From Crocosphaera sp. (lineage in GTDB: Bacteria; Cyanobacteriota; Cyanobacteriia; Cyanobacteriales; Microcystaceae), in NCBI GenBank assembly GCA_030065205.1, contig JASJDN010000026.1, positions 1 to 62,726 on the forward strand: 62,726 nucleotides of DNA. Reading direction: 5' to 3'. This document shows positions 1 through 8,439 of this stretch, in pieces (positions within the stretch are counted from its first letter, which is position 1; every line of letters begins with the position of its first letter). The notes under the pieces are model-generated. The model worked only from the letters and a program-made list of their open reading frames with translations, was not told where the DNA came from and did no database searches. The position numbers and the translations under genes were made by a program.

Positions 1-116
1 AATTTTCCTGGGTTTATTGTACTTAATATTTTTTGATTACGCTCACAGAAGTTCTTTTCTTGGGCTATAATGTCGCTCTCTATCCCCTCGAAGCTTTGCG
101 ATCGCCTTGAAGTTTT

Positions 117-148
117 GCGGTGCGGCAGCACTCGCTCTGCGAGACCGC
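117..148. repeat. Nested palindromic repeat in the left intergenic region
   Basis: The first 373 bases hold no gene I can support. Within them GCGGT (117-121) pairs with ACCGC (144-148), and CTCGC-TCT-GCGAG (131-143) forms a perfect inner hairpin. A HIP1-like GCGATCGC lies just upstream. This resembles the small GC-rich palindromes scattered in AT-rich cyanobacterial genomes; other members of the same general kind are near 10366, 60961 and 62595. Confidence 0.5.
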
Positions 149-373
149 TTCTGACCACCTAAGTGTACCTCATGAGTCTGAGAAATGCTATATAGTATAG
201 CTAATAAAATCAGAAGTTGCTTAAAATTAAACAAAGGCTAAACTATCATAACTTCCTACACATTAAAGGATAAAAAATATGAACAAAAACGCTATAATAA
301 TACTGTCGCAAATCTAAATTAAACCTAAATCACTCGATATTTAAACTTAATTCATTGATTAACTATTAATGCC

Positions 374-2017
374 ATGACCAAGAAAATAAAAACATTTTTA
401 ATTATTGTATTGATAACATTCTCTTTAATTATATCTCCTGGGGTTTATGGACAGAATAATGATATTAATGGAGATAAAATTGATGGGTATCCTGTTATTT
501 TAAACGATCAAACCTTATTTAAAATACAAGCACCTACGGGATCATTTTCTCCTGAAGAACGAGCGAATACTATTACGAATCGACTAGAAAAGTTTGCTGA
601 AGATAATGCTTTACCTATCGAATCAATCAAAATAGAAAGTCAAGAAAATATTACCAGTATTATTGCTGAAGATAAAATTTTAGCTACCCTAACAGAAGAA
701 GATGCTAATGCAGCGAGAAAACCCCGTCAAGAATTAGCAGAAGAATACTTAGAAACCATAAAAACATCTGTTAATCAGTTTAGAGAAGAAAGAACCTTAA
801 TTTCTAGAATTTTTAGCTTAGTTTGGACTGTTATTGCTACCTTATCACTCCTTTTAATTTTCAAGTTAATGGATCTCATTTTTCCAAGAATATTTAACCT
901 GCTAGATAGCTGGAAAAATCGAGTAATTCCTAGCATTAGGATTCAAAATGTTAATTTAATTAGTTCCAGTCAAGTAACGGACAGTTTAATCGCATTGATT
1001 AAATTAACTCGAGTTGTTCTTGTTCTTTTAATCCTCTTTTTATATGTTCCTTTTATTCTCAGCTTTTTCCCCTTAACTCGAAAAATATCCAAGCAAATTT
1101 TTGAGTATATTTTTAAAGCAATTTTATATATTTCTGAATCAGTTGTTGATTATATTCCCAATATTTTCATGATTGGGTTAATTGCAGTTTCAACCTATTA
1201 TATTATTCGTTTTTGTAAGTTTATTTTTAAAGAATTAGAACGAGGAAATATTACCATACCTGGATTTTATCAAGATTGGGCAACCCCAACTTATAATATT
1301 ATACAATTTCTAATAATTGCCTTAGCTGCTGTCATTGCTTTCCCTTATTTACCAGGATTTAACTCCCCTGCTTTTCAAGGAATTTCTGTATTTTTAGGGA
1401 TTCTTTTCTCTCTGGGTTCAACCTCTGCTGTCGCTAATACAGTAGGAGGTATTATCCTAATTTATACCCGTGCATTTCAATTAGGTGATCGCGTACAAAT
1501 TGATGATATTATTGGTGATATAGAAGACAAAACGTTGCTAGTGACTCGTATTCGTACTCCTAAAAATGTCATTGTTACTTTACCCAATGCAACAGTCTTA
1601 AATAGTAATGTAGTTAATTTTAGTGCGTCAGCGAGAGAAACAGGAATACCCTTGATTATTTGCACAACTATAACATTAGGATATGATGTTCCTTGGCGAA
1701 AAGTTTATCAAGTTTTATTAGCTGCTGCTGATGCAACGGACTCCTTATTAAAAGATCCTAAACCCTTCGTTTTACAAACCAGTTTAGATGACTTTTATGT
1801 CAGTTATGAACTCAATGTTTATACAGACAAAACCCGTAAATTATTTTACATTTATTCTGATCTTCATCAAAGTATTCAAGACAAATGTAATGAAGCAGAT
1901 ATTGAAATTCTATCCCCCCACTATTCTGCACTTCGGGATGGAAATCAAAACACAATCCCTGCTGATTATCTACCAAAAGATTATAAAGTACCCGGATTCA
2001 AAATTGAGAAAATGTAA
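374..2017 (+). CDS. MscS-family mechanosensitive ion channel
   Basis: Predicted inner-membrane small-conductance mechanosensitive channel, which in this family relieves osmotic pressure. An N-terminal hydrophobic stretch (about residues 7-27) looks like a signal peptide. A periplasmic, charge-rich segment follows, then about five hydrophobic segments between residues 145 and 385. The pore helix and start of the beta domain are recognisable near residues 345-385, with small-residue packing (LGSTSAVANTVGG) followed by FQLGDRVQI. The soluble C-terminal part carries the usual VLPNA-like motif (TLPNATVLNSNV). At 547 aa it is longer than E. coli MscS and closer to the multi-TM cyanobacterial relatives. 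No partner gene is in the same operon: the next gene is convergent, 32 bases away. Confidence 0.85.
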   Translation: MTKKIKTFLIIVLITFSLIISPGVYGQNNDINGDKIDGYPVILNDQTLFKIQAPTGSFSPEERANTITNRLEKFAEDNALPIESIKIESQENITSIIAEDKILATLTEEDANAARKPRQELAEEYLETIKTSVNQFREERTLISRIFSLVWTVIATLSLLLIFKLMDLIFPRIFNLLDSWKNRVIPSIRIQNVNLISSSQVTDSLIALIKLTRVVLVLLILFLYVPFILSFFPLTRKISKQIFEYIFKAILYISESVVDYIPNIFMIGLIAVSTYYIIRFCKFIFKELERGNITIPGFYQDWATPTYNIIQFLIIALAAVIAFPYLPGFNSPAFQGISVFLGILFSLGSTSAVANTVGGIILIYTRAFQLGDRVQIDDIIGDIEDKTLLVTRIRTPKNVIVTLPNATVLNSNVVNFSASARETGIPLIICTTITLGYDVPWRKVYQVLLAAADATDSLLKDPKPFVLQTSLDDFYVSYELNVYTDKTRKLFYIYSDLHQSIQDKCNEADIEILSPHYSALRDGNQNTIPADYLPKDYKVPGFKIEKM

Positions 2018-2048
2018 GGAGATTTATTCACATATATATGCTATATAT

Positions 2049-3395
2049 CTATTTCCAAGAACTAGATTCACAATCAATTAAACGCTCTAAAATAGCAATC
2101 TCTTCTTGATTATTACTTTGGCGAATTTTCTGCTCCATTCTAACGTTTAAAAGTTCCATCAAAAGTCTAATTTTATAAGCTTTTTGTGCTGCTGTTGCGA
2201 CTTGATAAGATTCTAAGGTTTCCAAATTTTCTATATAGGATTTTTGGGTATCAAATTGAAATAAATTAACCAAAGAATTGATCACATATTTTTGTTGAGG
2301 ACGAGCAATTTTTTCTAATTCAATAATGGGAGTATCAAATAACTGTTCAATATCTTTTTCATTTGCTTTTCGTTGTAACCAAACCTCAGACGTAGAAACG
2401 GGTAAATCAGAGGTTTTTTCATCCACTTTAGCAAAAGCATGAGCTTCAGTATAACTAACTCTACCATCCTTATTATAGTCCGCAGAAGCCACCTTTTGAC
2501 CAATGCGATTAACACCACTTAATCCAGCAAAAAAACTAGAACTATAATCCTTATAATCTGCTTCATTAACTTCAGGAGTACATCCCACAGAGGGCAAGGT
2601 TTTAATGGTAGCAAAAAAGCCACATCGTGTCTGTTTAGTTAAGGGTTGGTTAGGATCACCATTTTGATAAATATAATTAGCAAATGAACCTGAAAAACAT
2701 TGAGCCATCATGGTAACAATATGGCTATCCTGTGGCAACTGAGCTAAAGTATTAGAAAATCTTTCTACGGTTACAGGGGTATTATTCCAAAGCATCAACG
2801 CATTATTATCGCTATTTCTTTCATTGAGAATACCATGACCTGTAAAATAGAGAAAGATCGGTTTTTTAGTTGCTTGATTGTGAGTGTTTTTATCAATCCA
2901 CTGATTAATATTTTTGAGACTTGCTTCACCATTTAAACCAGGAATATTAGGGACTTTAAACCGTTCTTTCCTTTGAGGATCAATATAACGAATACTAGCT
3001 TCTCCATTATTTCCATTAGCAAAAAAGATACTCTTTGATGGAGAATTAAACCCCATATTTTTTAACGTTCTTTGGAAATAAAGAACATTTTTTTCTAAAG
3101 CAATTTCATTAGATTCAGGAGTGGCACCACCAGCAATGACTAAAAAATCAGGTTCTGACGTTTTCGGTTCACAATCTTCTGTCAATTTATCAGTTGCTTG
3201 GCTAAAAAAACGAGAAATGGCTGAGGTTTGAGTGGTTTGCTGAAGCGGTTGTTGTCCTTCATCTTGTATCAAGTTAAGAAACCATCCTTGAAAAGATTGA
3301 TTAACATAAGATTCACTAGAAGAAGATTTTCCTAATAATCCAGTTAAACTTAAAGATAAGCAAAAAATAACAATTTTCTGATAATTTTTCATCAT
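2049..3395 (-). CDS. Secreted caspase-like (C13/C14 clan CD) protein with EF-hand
   Basis: 448 aa with an N-terminal hydrophobic segment (about residues 8-22) that looks like a signal peptide. A caspase/legumain-like fold is suggested by a hydrophobic strand ending in YFTGHG (His187) and a second strand ending in AQCFSG (Cys233); these match the His-Cys dyad spacing of clan CD peptidases. Residues 306-317 read as a canonical 12-residue EF-hand loop, with D306, N308, D310, S314 and E317 at the calcium positions. The C-terminal 90 residues are helical and charged. The assignment as C13 or C14 is uncertain because overall similarity to either is low by eye. Two adjacent ATG codons at 3390-3395 are equally possible starts. 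Convergent with the MscS gene. Confidence 0.7.
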   Translation of the reverse strand: MMKNYQKIVIFCLSLSLTGLLGKSSSSESYVNQSFQGWFLNLIQDEGQQPLQQTTQTSAISRFFSQATDKLTEDCEPKTSEPDFLVIAGGATPESNEIALEKNVLYFQRTLKNMGFNSPSKSIFFANGNNGEASIRYIDPQRKERFKVPNIPGLNGEASLKNINQWIDKNTHNQATKKPIFLYFTGHGILNERNSDNNALMLWNNTPVTVERFSNTLAQLPQDSHIVTMMAQCFSGSFANYIYQNGDPNQPLTKQTRCGFFATIKTLPSVGCTPEVNEADYKDYSSSFFAGLSGVNRIGQKVASADYNKDGRVSYTEAHAFAKVDEKTSDLPVSTSEVWLQRKANEKDIEQLFDTPIIELEKIARPQQKYVINSLVNLFQFDTQKSYIENLETLESYQVATAAQKAYKIRLLMELLNVRMEQKIRQSNNQEEIAILERLIDCESSSWK

Positions 3396-3467
3396 ATTAA
3401 CTCAGACACTTTTCATAGAGAAACCTATTAACTTCTAGCTTAACCCAAATTTTAGCGATCAAAACTT

Positions 3468-4241
3468 ATGTGGATACAAATCATCGGTCATCTTTTAGCA
3501 GGTTGTATTGGACTAAGTTTAGGATTATTAGGGGGTGGCGGTTCAGTCTTAGCCCTGCCTATTTTAGTTTATGTTATGGGTATTCCTGCAAAATCTGCCA
3601 TTCCCATGACATTAGTAATCGTAGGAACCGTTAGTTTAATCGGAACCATCCCCCATTGGCGCAAAGGCAACGTTAACCTGCAAAAAGCCGGAATTTTTGG
3701 TTCAGCTACTATGTTAGGGGCGTTTTTAGGGGCAAAACTAGCCAATTTATCTTTTATTACCGAAACCGTTCAACTACTGTTATTTGCAGCAATAATGTTG
3801 ATCGCTGCGATGTTAATGATTCGTAAAGGATCATCTTTCCCAAAAAAAGAGGAGACGAATCAATATCCGCCTCCTGCGTGTAAATATTGCTGGTTATGGT
3901 TACCCACTGAAGGGTTAGGAATCGGCATTTTAACTGGTTTGGTGGGAGTGGGTGGGGGGTTTGCTATCGTTCCTGCTTTGGTACTATTAGGAAAAACCCC
4001 CATTAAAGAAGCCATTGGCACTTCTTTACTCATTATTACTCTCAACTCTGTAGCAGGGTTTTTAGGCTATTTAGGGACGGTTTCCTTAAATTGGGGGTTA
4101 ATGGCGACGTTTACCTGTGTGGCAGCCGTTGGAACCTTTGTGGGGGCTTATTTATCCCAATATATTCAAGCCCAACAGTTACAAAAAGGGTTTGGTTATT
4201 TTTTGATCGCTGTTGCCACGTTTATCTTTATTCAACGTTAA
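3468..4241 (+). CDS. TauE/SafE-family sulfite/anion exporter
   Basis: 257-aa polytopic membrane protein with the internal duplication typical of TauE/SafE (DUF81). The first half has a GLLGGGGSVLALPIL motif near residues 19-33, and the second half has the matching GLVGVGGGFAIVPAL near residues 156-170. About eight hydrophobic segments are visible. Family members move sulfite, sulfoacetate or related organic anions across the inner membrane; the substrate cannot be told from sequence. Divergent from the caspase-like gene, with a 72-base shared upstream region. The length is normal for the family. Confidence 0.85.
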   Translation: MWIQIIGHLLAGCIGLSLGLLGGGGSVLALPILVYVMGIPAKSAIPMTLVIVGTVSLIGTIPHWRKGNVNLQKAGIFGSATMLGAFLGAKLANLSFITETVQLLLFAAIMLIAAMLMIRKGSSFPKKEETNQYPPPACKYCWLWLPTEGLGIGILTGLVGVGGGFAIVPALVLLGKTPIKEAIGTSLLIITLNSVAGFLGYLGTVSLNWGLMATFTCVAAVGTFVGAYLSQYIQAQQLQKGFGYFLIAVATFIFIQR

Positions 4242-4242
4242 A

Positions 4243-4275
4243 GGAGGCAGGAGTTGAAAGGCAGGAGGCAGGAGG
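4243..4275. repeat. GGCAGGAG short tandem repeat
   Basis: Several copies of the octamer GGCAGGAG lie directly behind the exporter gene. The complementary form (CCTGCCTCCTGCCTC) occurs near 36270, so this is a dispersed microrepeat rather than a unique site. Confidence 0.6.
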
Positions 4276-4322
4276 AAAAATCTCGTCAACAAGCAAGTCT
4301 TGCTACCTTACCCAAATGGGTA

Positions 4323-5069
4323 TTAGAAGAAACTTAAATCATAGCCAGTATTTTGATAGTTGCGGTTGGAAGCAAGGGAGAAATTAGACTGTAACGTGAG
4401 GGTAAAATCTTGTTCCGGTTCAATCGCAATCACGGTTGCTTCCCCACCCCCAATGATGCCAGCTTCTGGTAAACCCCATCCGGCCAAGGTTCCCACTGCG
4501 GCCCCTGCTAATACTTCCAAGGCATCAATGCGGCGATCGCCAGTTACCCCGGCAATAATGGCAGCGGCCCCGGCCCCGGCCACTGTACCTCCTAAAATTT
4601 CCCCCACACTGGCCCCTTCTCGAATGGTTTCGGTTCGACTGACAACTCTAGACGTGGCATTAAAGGGATACCGTTGACCATTAACAACGATTTCACGGGC
4701 AATAAATTGAGAGCCACCACGAACAGGGCGAATTTCTCCGTTTACTTGGCTACCTGCCGGGATTAAGACGTTGCGGCTACTATCCCGAAGGGTGGCTGCG
4801 GTTTTTAAGGTGATAGCCAAGGTTTCTTCAGGACTGACTAAAATTCTCTCACCATTTCTAAATTCCATCGGAATGCGGGTTCCGGCGGGAATGGTAACAC
4901 CGACTCTGGTATTGCCATAATTATTGTTGGGTAAGGAAGGTTGAGAAGGACGGGGCAATAATTGGGCAGTTGCTGGTTTTAAGGCATAAAATGGGGATAT
5001 TGCGGTAATTCCCATTAATAAGGCGATCGCACTGGCGATTCCTGATTTACCATAGTTTGAGTTCAACAT
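4323..5069 (-). CDS. Conserved secreted/cell-envelope protein, function unknown
   Basis: 248 aa with a signal-peptide-like N-terminus (hydrophobic residues about 10-35, possible cleavage after ATAQ). A proline-rich linker follows, then a beta-rich region with two IPAG turns (IPAGTRIP near 60, LIPAGSQVNG near 100), then a glycine/alanine zipper (about residues 150-205: GEILGGTVAGAGAAAIIAG, LAGAAVGTLAGWG). The order 'IPAG - beta - Gly-rich hydrophobic' loosely recalls VirB10/TrbI C-terminal domains, but I would not assign it. The hydrophobic Gly-zipper could insert in a membrane. A GC-rich stretch (4540-4620) stands out from the AT-rich surroundings. Confidence 0.6.
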   Translation of the reverse strand: MLNSNYGKSGIASAIALLMGITAISPFYALKPATAQLLPRPSQPSLPNNNYGNTRVGVTIPAGTRIPMEFRNGERILVSPEETLAITLKTAATLRDSSRNVLIPAGSQVNGEIRPVRGGSQFIAREIVVNGQRYPFNATSRVVSRTETIREGASVGEILGGTVAGAGAAAIIAGVTGDRRIDALEVLAGAAVGTLAGWGLPEAGIIGGGEATVIAIEPEQDFTLTLQSNFSLASNRNYQNTGYDLSFF

Positions 5070-5084
5070 AATACACCCTCAAGG

Positions 5085-5117
5085 TTTAGAAGTTAGAAGT
5101 TAGAAGTTAGAAGTTTT
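5085..5117. repeat. Heptanucleotide tandem repeat (GTTAGAA)
   Basis: About four copies of a 7-base unit GTTAGAA sit upstream of the envelope-protein gene. Closely similar heptamers (GTCAGAA/GTTAGAA) recur at about 59963-59995, so this is a dispersed short tandem repeat of the type common in cyanobacteria. Confidence 0.75.
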
Positions 5118-5298
5118 TGGAAGATAACACTGAATTCGTCCTTAATTTTCATCATAGGACAGGGCTTCCTAGGATGTCAGTCCCAAAATTGAAGCAAAAG
5201 TTTCCTATGGAAGTGGAAAAAAGGGGAAGTGTTGGCAGGACTCCGTAGGGACTTAATACTATTAAGTCCCTATTATTAAATCCTTAAAAAGTTAATTA

Positions 5299-6192
5299 TC
5301 AGTTAATAACCACTTTTGGCTTCAGAATATAATGAGTATCCTTAGAGATTATTTGACTCATTCCTAAAAAGTCTTCTGCTTCATTATAAACTTGAATAAT
5401 CGGGGAAAAAGTAACAAGTTTAGACGGATCAATGGCAATTTTTTGTCCTTGACACCACCGTTTACCCTCTTCTAAAGAAAGGGTAATTTTAGGTAAATGG
5501 TTTAAGCATAATTCTGGTTTGAGTAAGGAAAAAGTTCCTTGTTCAATTTGTTTTTCTAATCCTTCAAAAGTAACGGTTTCTGATAGAATCATGCCACAAC
5601 TTTCGGTGCGGGTTAAGGCAGCTAAGGTTCCCCCAACTCCCAATTTTTCCCCTATATCTCTCGCGATCGCCCGAATATATGTCCCTGGTCCACATTCAAT
5701 ATTAAGCACTAATTCAGGAAATTCTCCTGTATACAAGCCTAAAACCTCTATTTTGTCCACTCTAACGGTTCTTACGGGAACTTCGACCGTTTCTCCCTTC
5801 CTAGCCAACTCATACAAACGTTTACCATCCCGTTGAATGGCACTGTACATGGGAGGAATTTGTTCAATTTCTCCTAAAAACTGGCTTAATAAGGCTTCAA
5901 TAGCTTCTATGCTTAAATCAGAAGCAGGTTCACGTTTAATAACCTCCCCTTGAAGATCATCGGTGGTGGTTTGGATACCAAAGCGAATGATGGCTTGATA
6001 AGCCTTATTTTCGGGCAAAAAAGGCAATAAACGAGTGGCTTTACCCACTGCGATCGGTAAAACGCCGGTTGCTGCGGGATCGAGGGTTCCTCCGTGGCCT
6101 ACCTTTTTAATCTTTAACAGTCGTCTAACTTTAGCAACACAATCATGAGAGGTAAACCCAGAGGGTTTATTTAAAGGGATAAATCCAAACAT
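5299..6192 (-). CDS. truB: tRNA pseudouridine(55) synthase
   Basis: TruB isomerises U55 in the T-arm of tRNAs. The N-terminus reads GFIPLNKPSGFTSHD, the standard TruB opening, and the catalytic aspartate is Asp38 in GHGGTLDPAATGVLP. Further family motifs follow: PPMYSAIQRDGKRLYELARKG near residue 120 and CGPGTYIRAIARDIGE near residue 170. The length (297 aa) is normal for bacterial TruB with a short C-terminal domain. Transcribed alone here; the divergent neighbour is chorismate lyase. Confidence 0.96.
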   Translation of the reverse strand: MFGFIPLNKPSGFTSHDCVAKVRRLLKIKKVGHGGTLDPAATGVLPIAVGKATRLLPFLPENKAYQAIIRFGIQTTTDDLQGEVIKREPASDLSIEAIEALLSQFLGEIEQIPPMYSAIQRDGKRLYELARKGETVEVPVRTVRVDKIEVLGLYTGEFPELVLNIECGPGTYIRAIARDIGEKLGVGGTLAALTRTESCGMILSETVTFEGLEKQIEQGTFSLLKPELCLNHLPKITLSLEEGKRWCQGQKIAIDPSKLVTFSPIIQVYNEAEDFLGMSQIISKDTHYILKPKVVIN

Positions 6193-6278
6193 CTGATAAT
6201 TGAGAATTAATCACTGAATAACCGACAAAGGTTTTGCTATCATGAAACTTAAAGATTAGTAAAGTTTTATTAAGAACC

Positions 6279-6890
6279 TTGACAGCTAACTTGAAACCGT
6301 ATCATAAAAGCACTTTAACCCATCAATGGCACGCCTTGAATATTATTTGGGAAGGAGATGAAAACGTTGTTAGACGAGGACTTCCCCATGATATGTTATC
6401 CCCTGCGTGGCAAATTTTATTATTGGGGGATGGGTCACCTACCCGTCACTTACAATTGTTGACCACAGAAAAAACAGAAGTTGATCTAATCGATATGTCT
6501 CCCATCGGTAGCGAAGACGACGGGGCCCCCCCTCAAGTGGAAATTGTACCAGAACCCCGCTTAAGACGACAGGTTTGGCTACGGACAGCATCGGGACAAC
6601 GATTAGCCTATGCCACTTCTTGGTGGGATGCAAATCATGTAGATGAGTATCTGCAAAATCGTTCTTTACCCATTTGGGATAGTTTATCACGGTTACATAC
6701 AGAGTTATACCGTGACATTCAAGGCGTTTATTATGGTCATTCTCCCGCATTAAAAAAAGCCTTCCAAGAAAAAGGACCTTTTTGGGGAAGACATTATTTA
6801 TTTTGGCACGATCGCAAACCCTTAACCTTAATTTACGAGGTATTTTCCCCCTATTTAAGTAAGTATTTAGGCCCCATCAATCAAAATTAG
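6279..6890 (+). CDS. Chorismate lyase (Ycf21/DUF98 family)
   Basis: 203 aa matching the cyanobacterial/plastid Ycf21-type chorismate lyase, which removes pyruvate from chorismate to give 4-hydroxybenzoate for the plastoquinone head group. Visible family features are the central RRQVWLRTASGQRLAYATSWW block and the C-terminal GRHYLFWHDRKPLTLIYEVFSP block. The only plausible start in this frame is a TTG at 6279; no in-frame ATG occurs before residue 39, so the TTG start is likely but unproven. A strong hairpin-plus-T terminator follows. Confidence 0.8.
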   Translation: MTANLKPYHKSTLTHQWHALNIIWEGDENVVRRGLPHDMLSPAWQILLLGDGSPTRHLQLLTTEKTEVDLIDMSPIGSEDDGAPPQVEIVPEPRLRRQVWLRTASGQRLAYATSWWDANHVDEYLQNRSLPIWDSLSRLHTELYRDIQGVYYGHSPALKKAFQEKGPFWGRHYLFWHDRKPLTLIYEVFSPYLSKYLGPINQN

Positions 6891-6897
6891 ATGTTAC

Positions 6898-6934
6898 GGT
6901 GAGCAAAAATAAAGATATACTCTGCTCACCTTTT
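6898..6934 (+). terminator. Intrinsic terminator after chorismate lyase
   Basis: GGTGAGCA (6898-6905) pairs perfectly with TGCTCACC (6923-6930), and TTTT follows directly. It lies between convergent genes, 8 bases after the chorismate lyase stop and just before the end of the LodB-like gene. Confidence 0.75.
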
Positions 6935-6947
6935 CTAATACCCAAAA

Positions 6948-8291
6948 CTAGGCAGCGTGAATCACTTGCTTATCACTCAAATATTGTAAAGCTTCAATGG
7001 TTCGGTAGGCAGAAAGCTTCCTATGTGTTTGCCGAAGAAATTCTCTGACAACCTCACTAGCTGGTTTAGATATCTGGCATAGTTGACACAGTAAATATAA
7101 ATCCTTGCTAGAAAAATATTTATCCAATCGTTTTAAACGAGTTGTAACTTGGGAGGATGATTGGAAAGAGAGAATGGTTTTAGGAGATAGGGTAAGATAT
7201 CCTTGACGACGTTGCCAAAAAGGAGATAATGGCCAACGAATTTCCTGGCTATAATATTGGCGACGCTGTTCTAAATAGCTTTCAAATTGAAGCTCAGTTT
7301 GTAAATGATAAGAACTGAAAGCATTATCTTGTCCGTCTTGGAATTTTTTAATCGTGTCGGCAGCTTGTATAGCCGAATCTAATGCCCTGTAAATACCAGA
7401 GGAAGACAGAGGATCAAACTTGCAGGCCGCATCTCCAACCGCCAGCCAATTTTCTCCACTGGTTTGATCTAAATATTGAGAAAAAGCAGGGAATACTTGT
7501 AGTTTTGTAGGGTTAGTTATCCCCTTGAGTAAACGTTGAACATGATCCGTTTGTTGTAGTGCTGTTGTCCAATTTTTCGGACGAGATAATCCATATTGAT
7601 GTACTAAATCACGATCGCACATTAAGGTAATAATAACCTGATTTTTTGGTAAACGAGCAGCATACCACCACCCAAATTCTACTGCTTCAATTAAGGTATA
7701 GTGAGTTGTCAACGCTTCACTACCATCGACAGGAAAAACGGCTGCCAACCCTAATAAACTATCCATACGAATAGAACGAGAACCTTGCCAATGAGCAAAA
7801 ATGCTACGGGACCCACTGGCATCTACCACAATTGAGGCATTAACTTGGGTTACATTCCCTTCTTGATGCTTTACCCTCAAATTCCAGTCACCGTTAGGAG
7901 TTCGAGCGCATCCCACCACTTGCCTCCCTCTCATTACTATTGCACCCCGTTTCGCTGCTTCCCCTAACAGCCATGTATCAAACCGTGAGCGATCAAGGTG
8001 CCATCCTTGTCCTCCCATAGAAGTCCAAAAATCATTAAAAGCGAGTGTTTTTTCTCCCCAAGCTGAAGCATTTCCTAAAGACGGTAAATGGCCCTCTTGT
8101 TTAAAAGAATCTAACACCCCCAGTTGTGCTAACAAAAATTGGTTGCTAGGAGGGAGACTTTCCCCAACTCGAAAAACGGGTTGAGTGGACTTCTCAAAAA
8201 TGCCTATCCGCCAATTTCCTTGGTTTAGTAGTGCCAGTGCGGTTGCAGCCCCGGCTGGTCCCCCACCAATAATTGCAATATCTAGTTCCAT
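6948..8291 (-). CDS. LodB-like FAD-dependent flavoprotein (quinone cofactor maturation)
   Basis: 447 aa. It opens with a dinucleotide-binding motif (IAIIGGGPAGAATALALL) and has the second FAD motif near residue 295 (GDAACKFDPLSSSGIYRALD), as in geranylgeranyl-reductase/tryptophan-halogenase type flavoproteins. Its place directly downstream of a LodA-like oxidase on the same strand is the known arrangement of lodB, whose product is needed to form the cysteine tryptophylquinone (CTQ) of LodA. I infer that role here. The gap to the upstream lodA-like gene is 148 bases, so co-transcription is likely but not shown. Tryptophan halogenase activity is a less likely alternative because no halogenase context is present. 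Confidence 0.75.
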   Translation of the reverse strand: MELDIAIIGGGPAGAATALALLNQGNWRIGIFEKSTQPVFRVGESLPPSNQFLLAQLGVLDSFKQEGHLPSLGNASAWGEKTLAFNDFWTSMGGQGWHLDRSRFDTWLLGEAAKRGAIVMRGRQVVGCARTPNGDWNLRVKHQEGNVTQVNASIVVDASGSRSIFAHWQGSRSIRMDSLLGLAAVFPVDGSEALTTHYTLIEAVEFGWWYAARLPKNQVIITLMCDRDLVHQYGLSRPKNWTTALQQTDHVQRLLKGITNPTKLQVFPAFSQYLDQTSGENWLAVGDAACKFDPLSSSGIYRALDSAIQAADTIKKFQDGQDNAFSSYHLQTELQFESYLEQRRQYYSQEIRWPLSPFWQRRQGYLTLSPKTILSFQSSSQVTTRLKRLDKYFSSKDLYLLCQLCQISKPASEVVREFLRQTHRKLSAYRTIEALQYLSDKQVIHAA

Positions 8292-8439
8292 GGGTTTTGT
8301 CAGTTAAAAGTACAAATCAGATGCAGACATTAGTTCGGCTTCTTGATCATTATTTGAGAGAAGGGAGTAGACATAGATACTGTTCCCCCCTTCTTCTTCT
8401 CTAGAAAGTTACAAAACTACTTGTAGACTTCTGACTTCG

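Noticed and set aside
43..234. 63-codon minus-strand reading frame at the left end
   Set aside because: It runs through the nested palindromic repeat and has no ribosome site or recognisable composition; it is likely chance.
6439..6750. 103-codon frame antisense to chorismate lyase
   Set aside because: It lies entirely opposite a conserved gene and has no protein family features.
6948..8291. Tryptophan halogenase assignment for the flavoprotein
   Set aside because: Fold-level similarity only; linkage to a LodA-like oxidase makes a LodB role more likely.
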